Origin: Prochlorococcus sp. AG-388-A04
GTDB lineage: Bacteria > Cyanobacteriota > Cyanobacteriia > PCC-6307 > Cyanobiaceae
Direction: 5' to 3'
Length of the DNA: 64,000 nucleotides
Assembly: GCA_003279935.1 (NCBI GenBank)
Contig: QCGL01000005.1
Coordinates: 25,954-89,953, forward strand
Shown here: piece by piece, positions 44,015 through 52,334 of the stretch
How the letters are laid out: each line of letters opens with the position of its first letter
Numbering within the stretch: the stretch's first letter is position 1
Program-made: the position numbers and the translations under genes
Notes under the pieces: generated by a model
What the model saw: the letters and a program-made list of their open reading frames with translations, nothing else
What the model was told of the DNA's origin: nothing
Database searches by the model: none

Positions 44015-44662
44015 TTATCTGCCCAATAATGAATATCCATGACTATCTGTTCCGCAGGTTTTAAGCATATTAAGGCTTTCCGTTATTTTATTTATCTCTG
44101 AACATACAAAATTACTTGCTTGCCATCTTTCTTTTAAATCATAATCGTACCAAACTTCAATCCCATCAACTCCTTGCTTATTAGCCTCAGGGATAAGTTT
44201 ATAAAAGGGAATTCTGTACCTCGCTGGATGTGCAAGAAAAGATAAACCTCCAGCTAATCTGATTGCCTTGGTTACTGATTTGATGTGTAAATCATTCCCA
44301 ATTGGTGACTCGCATTGAATATAAGGTGTTAGATGAGTACTTTTTATATTAATTCCTAATCCAATAACATGAACTAAGCATCCTAGAAGTAAACAATTTA
44401 TTTCAATTCCAGAAATTAGTTTAAATGAATCAATTGGATATTTTTTGAGTATATTATTACGTTCAATAAAATCATGTGCTTTAACAGTGTGATGATCTGT
44501 TATGGATATAAATTTTATTTTATTTATAAAAGCTTGATCTAATAATTGTTCTGGATCAAAGCTCCCATCGCTAAATTTCGTATGACAATGAAAATTCACA
44601 ATGCCTGGACAGCTTTCCTTATTTATATTTGTTGTTATTTTTATTAAATCTTGCCTATCCAT
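44015..44662 (-). CDS. PHP-domain phosphoesterase
   Basis: PHP metallo-phosphoesterase of 215 residues. The motifs are VNFHCHTKFSDGSF (I), ITDHHTV (II), LAHPARYRIPF (III) and CGTDSHGYSLLG (IV), so all metal-binding residues are present. It is shorter than TrpH/RNase AM (about 290) and lacks their C-terminal part. Substrate unknown: a nucleotide 3'-phosphate or short RNA is plausible. The ATG overlaps the hemJ stop by 8 bases (translational coupling) and its stop is 1 base from the convergent cobN. Confidence 0.82.
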   Translation of the reverse strand: MDRQDLIKITTNINKESCPGIVNFHCHTKFSDGSFDPEQLLDQAFINKIKFISITDHHTVKAHDFIERNNILKKYPIDSFKLISGIEINCLLLGCLVHVIGLGINIKSTHLTPYIQCESPIGNDLHIKSVTKAIRLAGGLSFLAHPARYRIPFYKLIPEANKQGVDGIEVWYDYDLKERWQASNFVCSEINKITESLNMLKTCGTDSHGYSLLGR

Positions 44663-45254
44663 TCTTTAGAGTTTCTTCATTTTTTCTCCTGATTTTTGCA
44701 TATAACTGAATAGATACAAGCATAAATATTATTAGTCCAAATACACTCCATGTCGCAATACTAGTAGGAAAATTATTTTTAAAAATAACTAATAGTACAA
44801 TAATAAATAATAATAACGTAGGAAGTTCATTTAATAATCTAAGGTTTTTTGCTGATATTTTTGAAGTACCATTCTGTAAAGAGTTCATTATTTTATAACA
44901 ATAAAAATGATATATTACTAAGCCCAAAACAAAAGAAATTTTTACCTGAAGCCATTTTTCACTTAGCCATCCAGGTTGCATAATTACTAAACAGATAGCC
45001 ATACTTAAAGCAAGTATCATTCCCGGTGTAGTAATAATATTGGCAAGCCTTTTTTCCATTAAGGAATATTGATCATTAAACGCAATCTTCAAATCATCTT
45101 GCATGGTTCTTGACTCTTCATGATATATAAAAAGCCTAACTAAATAAAAAAGACCAGAAAACCATACAATTACCCCAATGATGTGAAGAGACTTAAACCA
45201 TAAATATGCTTCTGATGACAAATTAATAAAATATAATTTATAAACTATTACCAA
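44655..45254 (-). CDS. hemJ: Protoporphyrinogen IX oxidase, HemJ type
   Basis: HemJ (UPF0093) oxidises protoporphyrinogen IX in most cyanobacteria, which lack HemY. The 199 residues have four to five membrane helices and the hallmark KSLHIIGVIVWFSGLFYLVR with its heme-ligand histidine (about 24). The later WLQVKISFVLGLVIYHFY holds the second conserved His. The alternative start is a few residues downstream. It feeds heme and chlorophyll synthesis, as does acsF. It overlaps the PHP gene by 8 bases. Confidence 0.85.
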   Translation of the reverse strand: MVIVYKLYFINLSSEAYLWFKSLHIIGVIVWFSGLFYLVRLFIYHEESRTMQDDLKIAFNDQYSLMEKRLANIITTPGMILALSMAICLVIMQPGWLSEKWLQVKISFVLGLVIYHFYCYKIMNSLQNGTSKISAKNLRLLNELPTLLLFIIVLLVIFKNNFPTSIATWSVFGLIIFMLVSIQLYAKIRRKNEETLKNG

Positions 45255-45309
45255 TATAAATACTTATTTAATAGTGAATAATTTTAAATTTATAAAAATT
45301 AATCAATAT

Positions 45310-47280
45310 TTATAACTCATTAAAGTAATTATAAATATCATTTGCTGAATGTATACCCAGACCTTTAACTTTTGAAAGTTCCTCTCTACTTGCAATTCTA
45401 ATTGCATCAATTGAATTAAAATGCTCAAGCAAATCTTTAATACGTGAAGGTCCTAAACCTGGTATTTGGGATAATTGAGATCTATTCATTCGCGTAGATC
45501 TTTTATTTCTATGAAATGACAATGCAAATCTATGTGCTTCATCTCTTACTCTTCGAAGTAATAGAATACCTTTTTGATTTTGATCAGTTTCGAGAGATTT
45601 TGAGAAACCTGGTATGAATATCTCTTCATTTTTTTTTGCTAATGAACATATACTAACTTCTTCATGTAGATCTAATTTTGTTAATGCCTTCAATGCTGCA
45701 TTTAATTGTCCTTTACCCCCATCAATCATAATCAAATCTGGCCAATCTGTTAGTAGATCATTTTCTAATGCACTTTTTTTCTTATCTTGTAAAGAACTAA
45801 TGTCTCCGCCATCAATTTTAAATTTTGACCATTTTTTAAATCTTCTGTATATAACCTCATAAATTGAAGCAAAATCATCACTATGACCAATATATACATT
45901 TGGATCTTTAATCTTATATTTTCTATAATTTTGTTTGGATGGAATACCATCTATAAAGACTACTTGTGATGCTACAGGATCTGTTCCTTGTATATGACTA
46001 ATATCGTATCCTTCGATTCTTCTCGGCTGGTTAGTTAATTCAAGTATTTGTGTCAAGTCTTCTATTGCAGATTCATTATCTTGAATTCCATTTAATATCC
46101 TCTCTAATTCTAATTTTGCATTTTTTAAAACCATTTCAACGGTTTCAAACTTTTTATTTCTTTTTGGGATAATTAACTTAACCTTTTTCTGCCTTAATTC
46201 ACTCAACCATTCTTCAATTGTTTTATGTTTTGGAAGATTAAATTGCAATAAAATTTCTGATGGTATTTCAACTCCTTCTACATTAATGTAGTGCTCTTCT
46301 AATACTCTTTGTAGGATCTCTTTCTCATCTCTATTATCAATTTTTTGAGTATATCCAATCCTTCCTATTAATTTACCAGACCTCATTTGAAAAATTTGAA
46401 TACTAGAGATATTATTTTCAGAAACAATGCCAAAAATATCTCTATTAATTGATGAGTCTGGTATCGAAATTTTTTGAGATTCGGTTAATAATTTTAAACC
46501 TAAAATTTGATCTCTTATTTTAGCAGCATTTTCAAATTCTAAATCATTGGAATATTGATTCATTTTTCGTTCTAGAAAAACTTTTAGATCATCGTTCCTT
46601 CCTTGAAAAATCATAGATACTTGCTTCATAGTTTTTTTATAATCTTCTGAGGATATTATTTCTTGACAAACACCTGGACATCTCCCAATTGAATAATTTA
46701 AGCAAGTTCTATCTTTATAAACAGGACGTGGTCTTTGTCTTAACGGAAATATTTTTTTAATAATGAATAATGTTTTTCTTAATAATCCAACATCAACATA
46801 AGGTCCATAATATCTATCAAAATTATTTCTATTTCTCCTTTTTCTTGTTATGAAAATTCTTGGATATTGTTCGCTCCATGTAATGCAAAGGTATGGATAT
46901 TTTTTATCATCTTTTAATAAAATATTAAAATAAGGTTTATTAGTTTTAATTAAATTTGATTCTAAATTTAAAGCTTCATACTCACTATCTGTAACTATAA
47001 TTTCAATTTCAGTTATTTGTCTAACCATTAGACTTAATCTTGGTGACAGTTCAGCATAATTATTAAAGTAACTACTGACCCTATTTCTTAGTGTTTTAGA
47101 TTTGCCTATATAAAGTAAGTTATTATCAATATCCTTAAAAAGATAACAACCAGAGGATTTTGGTATTTCAGTTAGTCTTGATTTTAATAACTCCTTATTT
47201 TTAATAAGTTTATATTCAATTTTAAGATTATATTTTTTATCAAATACTTTAGTAGAAACCTTTGTTGAAGGATTATTCAT
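45310..47280 (-). CDS. uvrC: UvrABC system protein C
   Basis: Nucleotide-excision repair endonuclease, 656 residues. The GIY-YIG domain is at the N-terminus (SGCYLFKDIDNNLLYIGKSK), with the cysteine cluster CLNYSIGRCPGVC (about 194). The UVR motif (YSNDLEFENAAKIRDQI, about 248), the RNase H-like 5'-incision domain (GYDISHIQGTDPVASQV and DLIMIDGGKGQL) and C-terminal helix-hairpin-helix repeats (LSQIPGLGPSRIKDLLEHF) follow. Complete. It works with Mfd-recruited UvrA/B. It lies 9 bases downstream of the flavin-reductase gene. Confidence 0.97.
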   Translation of the reverse strand: MNNPSTKVSTKVFDKKYNLKIEYKLIKNKELLKSRLTEIPKSSGCYLFKDIDNNLLYIGKSKTLRNRVSSYFNNYAELSPRLSLMVRQITEIEIIVTDSEYEALNLESNLIKTNKPYFNILLKDDKKYPYLCITWSEQYPRIFITRKRRNRNNFDRYYGPYVDVGLLRKTLFIIKKIFPLRQRPRPVYKDRTCLNYSIGRCPGVCQEIISSEDYKKTMKQVSMIFQGRNDDLKVFLERKMNQYSNDLEFENAAKIRDQILGLKLLTESQKISIPDSSINRDIFGIVSENNISSIQIFQMRSGKLIGRIGYTQKIDNRDEKEILQRVLEEHYINVEGVEIPSEILLQFNLPKHKTIEEWLSELRQKKVKLIIPKRNKKFETVEMVLKNAKLELERILNGIQDNESAIEDLTQILELTNQPRRIEGYDISHIQGTDPVASQVVFIDGIPSKQNYRKYKIKDPNVYIGHSDDFASIYEVIYRRFKKWSKFKIDGGDISSLQDKKKSALENDLLTDWPDLIMIDGGKGQLNAALKALTKLDLHEEVSICSLAKKNEEIFIPGFSKSLETDQNQKGILLLRRVRDEAHRFALSFHRNKRSTRMNRSQLSQIPGLGPSRIKDLLEHFNSIDAIRIASREELSKVKGLGIHSANDIYNYFNEL

Positions 47281-47289
47281 CTATTATTT

Positions 47290-47778
47290 CTAACCTCCGT
47301 AATTCCATCCCGTAGTATTTAAATTTAACGAATCAACATCATTATTTAAATAAGCAGATAAAACCTCACCAACAAAAACTGTATGATCACCATACATAAC
47401 ATTTCCTACAACCTTACATTCGACACCACCAACACTATCAACTAATATCGGTAAACCAAATTCTCCCAAATTAAATTCTACAGATTCAAATCTTCCTCCA
47501 AGTGCTTTTTGCGGCTTAAAAAAGACTGCGGCTAAATCCTTTTGATCACTTTTCAGAACATTTAAAGAAAACTTACCAGTATTTTTTATTATTTCATGAC
47601 TGGAACCTTCAGCTCTTACAGCCATAACAACTAGGGGAGGGTTAAATGAACCTTGTGTAACCCAGCTAGCAGTAAAGCCATTAACTTCATTTGTTTCATC
47701 ATCTTTCACTCCGCAAATAAACAATCCATGTGGTATTTTTCTTAATAAGATTTTTTTTGCTTCAAGATTTAATGTCAT
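47290..47778 (-). CDS. Flavin reductase-like domain protein
   Basis: FMN-binding split-barrel protein of 162 residues. The family block VNGFTASWVTQGSFNPPLVVMAVR is near residue 31, followed by KFSLNVLKSDQKDLAAVFFK. The C-terminus GDHTVFVGEVL is typical. It may reduce FMN with NAD(P)H or serve as the flavin domain of a diflavin oxidase. The partner is not visible here. It precedes uvrC by 9 bases and is divergent from coaD. Confidence 0.82.
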   Translation of the reverse strand: MTLNLEAKKILLRKIPHGLFICGVKDDETNEVNGFTASWVTQGSFNPPLVVMAVRAEGSSHEIIKNTGKFSLNVLKSDQKDLAAVFFKPQKALGGRFESVEFNLGEFGLPILVDSVGGVECKVVGNVMYGDHTVFVGEVLSAYLNNDVDSLNLNTTGWNYGG

Positions 47779-47837
47779 AATTGATTTAACTCATAATCGT
47801 ATTTTAACCAAATATACTTTCTAATCATAATTAAATT

Positions 47838-48317
47838 ATGAAAATTCTTTACCCAGGTACATTTGATCCTTTAACAAATGGTCATTTAGATTTAATACAA
47901 AGAGCTGAAAAATTATTTGGAAATGTAGTTGTAGCTGTTTTGGAAAATACTAGTAAAAACCCAACCTTTGATATTAGTAAACGAATAGTACAAATAAACA
48001 ATGCTGTATCTCATCTATCAAATATTAGTGTTATTTCCTACGAGGGTCTTACAGTAGATTGTGCAAAAGACGTTAACGCGAATCTAATATTAAGAGGATT
48101 AAGAGCTATGAGTGATTTTGAATATGAACTTCAAATCGCGCATACAAATAAATCTCTTAATACAGAAATAGAAACAATTTTTCTTTCTACTAATACAAAT
48201 TTTAGTTTTTTAAGTAGTTCCTTGGTTAAAGAGGTTGCTAAATTTGGAGGTGAAATAAACCATATGGTGCCTGATTCCGTAGAAAGAGATTTAAAAAAAT
48301 ATTATAAGAAAGATTAA
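47838..48317 (+). CDS. coaD: Phosphopantetheine adenylyltransferase
   Basis: Fourth step of coenzyme A synthesis. At 159 residues it is the standard size. The nucleotidyltransferase motif is [19 protein letters not shown] at the start (TxGH-type, here TNGH), with [20 protein letters not shown] (about 90) and [13 protein letters not shown] (about 128). Single gene; its stop overlaps the convergent carboxypeptidase gene by 4 bases. Confidence 0.97.
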   Translation: MKILYPGTFDPLTNGHLDLIQRAEKLFGNVVVAVLENTSKNPTFDISKRIVQINNAVSHLSNISVISYEGLTVDCAKDVNANLILRGLRAMSDFEYELQIAHTNKSLNTEIETIFLSTNTNFSFLSSSLVKEVAKFGGEINHMVPDSVERDLKKYYKKD

Positions 48318-49543
48318 ATACATCCTTCTAATCTATAGATGTTTTTTAAAAGGTTAAATGTCTTATCCCTGTCTATATTTTCTGAGTTTTGAATAATACT
48401 TATAACTAGAGGTTTCTTATCTTTGTATAGATATCCTGATAAGGCAAATACATTTGATAAAGTACCTGTTTTCCCAAAAAACTTACCTTGTAATTCTGAG
48501 TTTGTGAATCTTTTAGCCAATGTTCCTCTTACGCCAATAATTGATAGTGAAGATTGGTAAGTACTAAAGTTTTTTGAATATTTCATCTTATTCAAGAATT
48601 CTGATATTAATTTTGTTGTTACTCTATTATTTCTAGAAAGACCACTGGCATCAGAAATAGTTGAATTATCAACTTTTAATCCTCTATTTTTCAACCAATA
48701 TTTTAATTTAATATAATCATTCTCATTCCAAGAATTGGAAGCATTTTTAAAAAGTGATTCTGCAGTAAAGTTATGGCTTTCAGAATTAGCTAATGTTATT
48801 AATGATAATAATGGATTAGCAGCAATTGCTTCCAATCTAATTGATGAATTCAAATAATGTTTTTCAGAATTATCTTCAATATTTATATTTATTGAGGCAT
48901 AAGGAAATTTTTTAAAAATATATTTTTCTATAGTATTTTTTAAGTATTCAATATTTTCATATTTACTCTCATTACTATTTAATGCCAAAGTTGTAATAGG
49001 AGCTCCGTAATCGTATTGCTTATCAATATATGTCCAACCTTTTGGCCAATAATTTTTAGAATTTATTTCTAAGATATACAGATTAATATTATTACTGTAA
49101 GTAATATTAGATAGTAATTTATAAATATCAGAATAGTTAAGATCTGGATCCCCTTGACCTACTAAATAATATTTATCTTTACCCTTTCTAAATATTGACG
49201 TTTTAAAACTTCTTGAGGATTTGAATTTATTTAATACATATGCAGTACTAAATAACTTTAAATTTGAAGCTGGTATTCTTAATATATCATCATTATATGA
49301 ACCTATAAGAAAACCATTTTCATTAATAATGGATACGCTAAAAGTCTTATCAAGTGATTTAAATAATAATTCATCATACTTAATACACTTTTTGTTATTC
49401 CTAATTATTCCTGCAGAATTAAAATATATGTTATTTAATAATTTACTTTTTTGAGTATTTAATAAATTCCATATTAAAAGAGGAAAACTTAATAAGCCAA
49501 TAAATAAAATTATATAAAAATAAAATTTTCTAAAAACTTTCAA
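48314..49543 (-). CDS. dacB: D-alanyl-D-alanine carboxypeptidase, PBP4 (DacB) family
   Basis: Class C-type penicillin-binding protein that trims or cleaves peptidoglycan. 409 residues with an N-terminal membrane anchor or signal (about 6-24). The active-site motifs are SNLK (SxxK, in [16 protein letters not shown]), the SxN-like segment [12 protein letters not shown] and KTG in [17 protein letters not shown]. It acts in the periplasm. It lies 2 bases downstream of the DUF1995 gene on the same strand. Confidence 0.87.
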   Translation of the reverse strand: MKVFRKFYFYIILFIGLLSFPLLIWNLLNTQKSKLLNNIYFNSAGIIRNNKKCIKYDELLFKSLDKTFSVSIINENGFLIGSYNDDILRIPASNLKLFSTAYVLNKFKSSRSFKTSIFRKGKDKYYLVGQGDPDLNYSDIYKLLSNITYSNNINLYILEINSKNYWPKGWTYIDKQYDYGAPITTLALNSNESKYENIEYLKNTIEKYIFKKFPYASININIEDNSEKHYLNSSIRLEAIAANPLLSLITLANSESHNFTAESLFKNASNSWNENDYIKLKYWLKNRGLKVDNSTISDASGLSRNNRVTTKLISEFLNKMKYSKNFSTYQSSLSIIGVRGTLAKRFTNSELQGKFFGKTGTLSNVFALSGYLYKDKKPLVISIIQNSENIDRDKTFNLLKNIYRLEGCI

Positions 49544-49545
49544 AA

Positions 49546-50193
49546 CTATAAATTTACAAAAATAGTTTCATTATCAGGTCTCTCATCAAATTCTTTTATA
49601 AATAAATATCTTTTATTAATTTCTTTAAAAAGTAACCAATTATTTGGATAAGAATGCATTAATGCACCATTATCAATTGGTTGAAGAAAGTAAACGTTAT
49701 ACCAAGTTTTTACAAAGTTTTTTCTTCTTTCTCTTATTACACTTCCTATCCCAATATTTGCATCTTCAAATTTTGGATTTAAAGAATAATGCAAACCTTT
49801 AAAGTTATCACACATAGGTTCAAATGTATCAAAATCGTAAGGTTGAGGCCGTATCGATATCAAGATTGATTCATCCTGATCGATATAAATGGATTCATTA
49901 AAACCTTTAAATGTAAAAATATTTTCTTTAATATCTGGATAATCCCTCTGAGCTAAAGCTACAGCTCCTGGATCAGAGTAAGTAAGAAAAACATTTTTTT
50001 TTATTTTTTTATTATTATAGTAATTTGCAAGAATCTTATAAATAGTTATACCTATTTTATTAAATTTTAATCCCTCGAAATTAAATTCAACAGTAAATCG
50101 AAAACTTGATAGTTTTAAACTAGAGATTATTGAATGTTCAAGATTTTTTAAAGCATCATTAAGATCCTTAGGTAGCACATAAATAGTATTCAT
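49546..50193 (-). CDS. DUF1995 family protein
   Basis: Cyanobacterial/plastid family without established function. The track starts from a TTG at 50211. The ATG at 50193 overlaps the upstream cysteine-desulfurase stop by one base (TAATG) and is the better start, giving 215 residues. It contains the family features YVLPKDLNDALKNLEHSIIS, YSDPGAVALAQRDYP and the C-terminal pattern WYNVYFLQPIDNGALMHSYP. No signal or membrane helix. It is coupled to the cysteine desulfurase upstream and dacB downstream. Confidence 0.72.
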   Translation of the reverse strand: MNTIYVLPKDLNDALKNLEHSIISSLKLSSFRFTVEFNFEGLKFNKIGITIYKILANYYNNKKIKKNVFLTYSDPGAVALAQRDYPDIKENIFTFKGFNESIYIDQDESILISIRPQPYDFDTFEPMCDNFKGLHYSLNPKFEDANIGIGSVIRERRKNFVKTWYNVYFLQPIDNGALMHSYPNNWLLFKEINKRYLFIKEFDERPDNETIFVNL

Positions 50194-51365
50194 TAGAATT
50201 TTTTTATACAAATTTGAATTAGTTTAAATAATCGATCTATATCAGACTTCTTATTCATAGATCCTAAACTAACACGAATGTTTGAATAAAGTTGATTACT
50301 ATCATATCCCATATTTTCAAGAGTAAGACTATGTTTTCCTGAGGAGCTAGAACATGCACTACCACTACTTATAGCAACATTATTATCAGACATATAATTA
50401 ATAACCTTATAAGCTTTTATTGGTTCTAATTTCGTATTAAATAAAAGAAATGATATATGATTTGGAAGTCTTTCAGTACTACTACCTGTAATTTTAATAT
50501 TTGGATTATTAGATATTTTATTTATAAAATATTTTCTAAGCAGTACTTTTTTATTATTTTCGAACTCGGCATTATACGAATTGAATTTAATTCTTCCCTT
50601 AATATTTTTTATTGACTGATACATTCCTGCTATTAATGGTAAAGGAGTTGTTCCTTGTCTTATTGAATATTCTTGAGAAAGTGAAATATCATTATTTTTT
50701 AATAACAATCTAGATTTTGAATTCGTCAATAGCAATCCTATGCCTTTAGGACCTCCAAATTTATGTGCAGATAAACTTAATAGATCACAGTTAAGTTCTT
50801 TCCAATTAAAAATACCGTTACTTAATATCTGTGTCCCATCGATATGAAATAAAATATCTAATTCCTTGCATTTAGTTCCAACTAATTGGACAGGTTGTAA
50901 AGTTCCTACTTCACTCTGACCCCAAATTAGCGAAACAAGATTTGTGTTATTTTTAATTACTTTATTAATGTTTGATATATTTATAATCCCATCTCTATTA
51001 ACTGGCCATTTATAGATTTCCCAACCTTTTCTTCTTAGCTTATTTGCTGAAATTATTGTGGCTTGATGTTCAACATTAGAGATAACAACTCTTCCACACT
51101 TATATTTATCACTAAGATTACTAAATACTAATGATGTCGATTCTGAAGAGCCTGACGTAAAAACGATATCTTCTGTATTTGCATTTAAAATCTTAGCTAT
51201 TTTAAGTCTTATTTTCTCTAGGTATGTCGCACATCTAATTCCATATTTATAAGTTGAGGATGAATTACTCCAATAGTTTTTGTATGTAGAATTTATTTTA
51301 TTTAATACATTCTTAGATAATGGAGTTGTAGATGCATTATCAAGATAAATATACTTATTGTTCAT
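50193..51365 (-). CDS. Cysteine desulfurase (NifS/IscS-like)
   Basis: PLP enzyme of 390 residues that releases sulfur from cysteine for Fe-S and thio-modification. It has YLDNASTTPLSKNVLNKI at the N-terminus and the PLP-lysine motif SLSAHKFGGPKGIGLL (about 199). The catalytic-cysteine loop SSGSACSSSSGKHS lies near 330. The loop form is that of group I (IscS/NifS). It sits between dapF (adjacent start/stop) and the DUF1995 gene, all on the minus strand. Confidence 0.9.
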   Translation of the reverse strand: MNNKYIYLDNASTTPLSKNVLNKINSTYKNYWSNSSSTYKYGIRCATYLEKIRLKIAKILNANTEDIVFTSGSSESTSLVFSNLSDKYKCGRVVISNVEHQATIISANKLRRKGWEIYKWPVNRDGIINISNINKVIKNNTNLVSLIWGQSEVGTLQPVQLVGTKCKELDILFHIDGTQILSNGIFNWKELNCDLLSLSAHKFGGPKGIGLLLTNSKSRLLLKNNDISLSQEYSIRQGTTPLPLIAGMYQSIKNIKGRIKFNSYNAEFENNKKVLLRKYFINKISNNPNIKITGSSTERLPNHISFLLFNTKLEPIKAYKVINYMSDNNVAISSGSACSSSSGKHSLTLENMGYDSNQLYSNIRVSLGSMNKKSDIDRLFKLIQICIKKF

Positions 51366-52226
51366 CTATTTTAGAATATATGTTCCAGAAAAAACTTTTT
51401 TTGCATTACCAGTCATCAAAATTTCATCTTCTGATCTAGACCAATTAATTATGAGATTACCTCCTGGTAGATTTATTACTGTTTTTGAATTACATAAACC
51501 TAGTTTGTATGCTGCCACATGTACAGCACAAGCTCCTGTTCCACAAGCTAATGTTGCTCCTGCTCCTCTTTCCCATACAAGAACGTTAATATTATCTCTA
51601 TTTATTATTTGGGAAAAATGAACATTTGTTTTTTCAGGAAACAATTCATGTTTTTCAAATACTGGACCTAATAGTGAAAGTGATATTTTAGTGATATCTT
51701 CAAGAAAAAATATCAAATGTGGATTTCCCATCCCCACTGCATATCCCTGTTGTTCAAAATTCTTTTCTTTAAAGAGGCATGAAGGAATTGAATTGATTTT
51801 TGTATCTATTTTTGTTGGAATAGATTTAGTTTCTAATATTGGTTTTCCCATTTTTACAGTAATTTCGCCATTATTATATTTAGCAATTTTTATACCAGCT
51901 TTTGTTTCGATCCTATATTCAGAAACGCTATAAGAACCTTTATTGCAATTGTGTAGATATTGAACTAAACACCTGATTCCATTTCCACACATTTGAGCCT
52001 CCGAACCATCTGAATTATAGATAATCATCTTTGCGTAATTATTTCTATCAGGTTCCAATATGAAAATAACGCCATCACCACCTATACCGAATTGTCGATC
52101 ACATAAATTTTTAATATCGATATTTTTGTCAGATAGAAATTTTTTGTAAATATTACTATTTCTGGAATCAATTATAATAAAATCGTTGCCATTGCCATGA
52201 TATTTTTCAAATATTATATTGTTCAT
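51366..52226 (-). CDS. dapF: Diaminopimelate epimerase
   Basis: Converts LL- to meso-diaminopimelate for lysine and peptidoglycan. 286 residues with KYHGNGNDFIIIDSRN at the start. The two catalytic cysteines are in AQMCGNGIRCLVQYL (about 79) and ATLACGTGACAVHVAAY (about 230). Complete. Its stop abuts the ATG of the cysteine desulfurase gene. It is divergent from leuS. Confidence 0.96.
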   Translation of the reverse strand: MNNIIFEKYHGNGNDFIIIDSRNSNIYKKFLSDKNIDIKNLCDRQFGIGGDGVIFILEPDRNNYAKMIIYNSDGSEAQMCGNGIRCLVQYLHNCNKGSYSVSEYRIETKAGIKIAKYNNGEITVKMGKPILETKSIPTKIDTKINSIPSCLFKEKNFEQQGYAVGMGNPHLIFFLEDITKISLSLLGPVFEKHELFPEKTNVHFSQIINRDNINVLVWERGAGATLACGTGACAVHVAAYKLGLCNSKTVINLPGGNLIINWSRSEDEILMTGNAKKVFSGTYILK

Positions 52227-52334
52227 TTAAAAATTATATATCTAATAAATTTTAATTATAAATTAAAGCTTTTAACAATCTATTTCTTTTTATAGAATCA
52301 ATATTAAAATAATATTTTAATAAAGCTAAAATAA

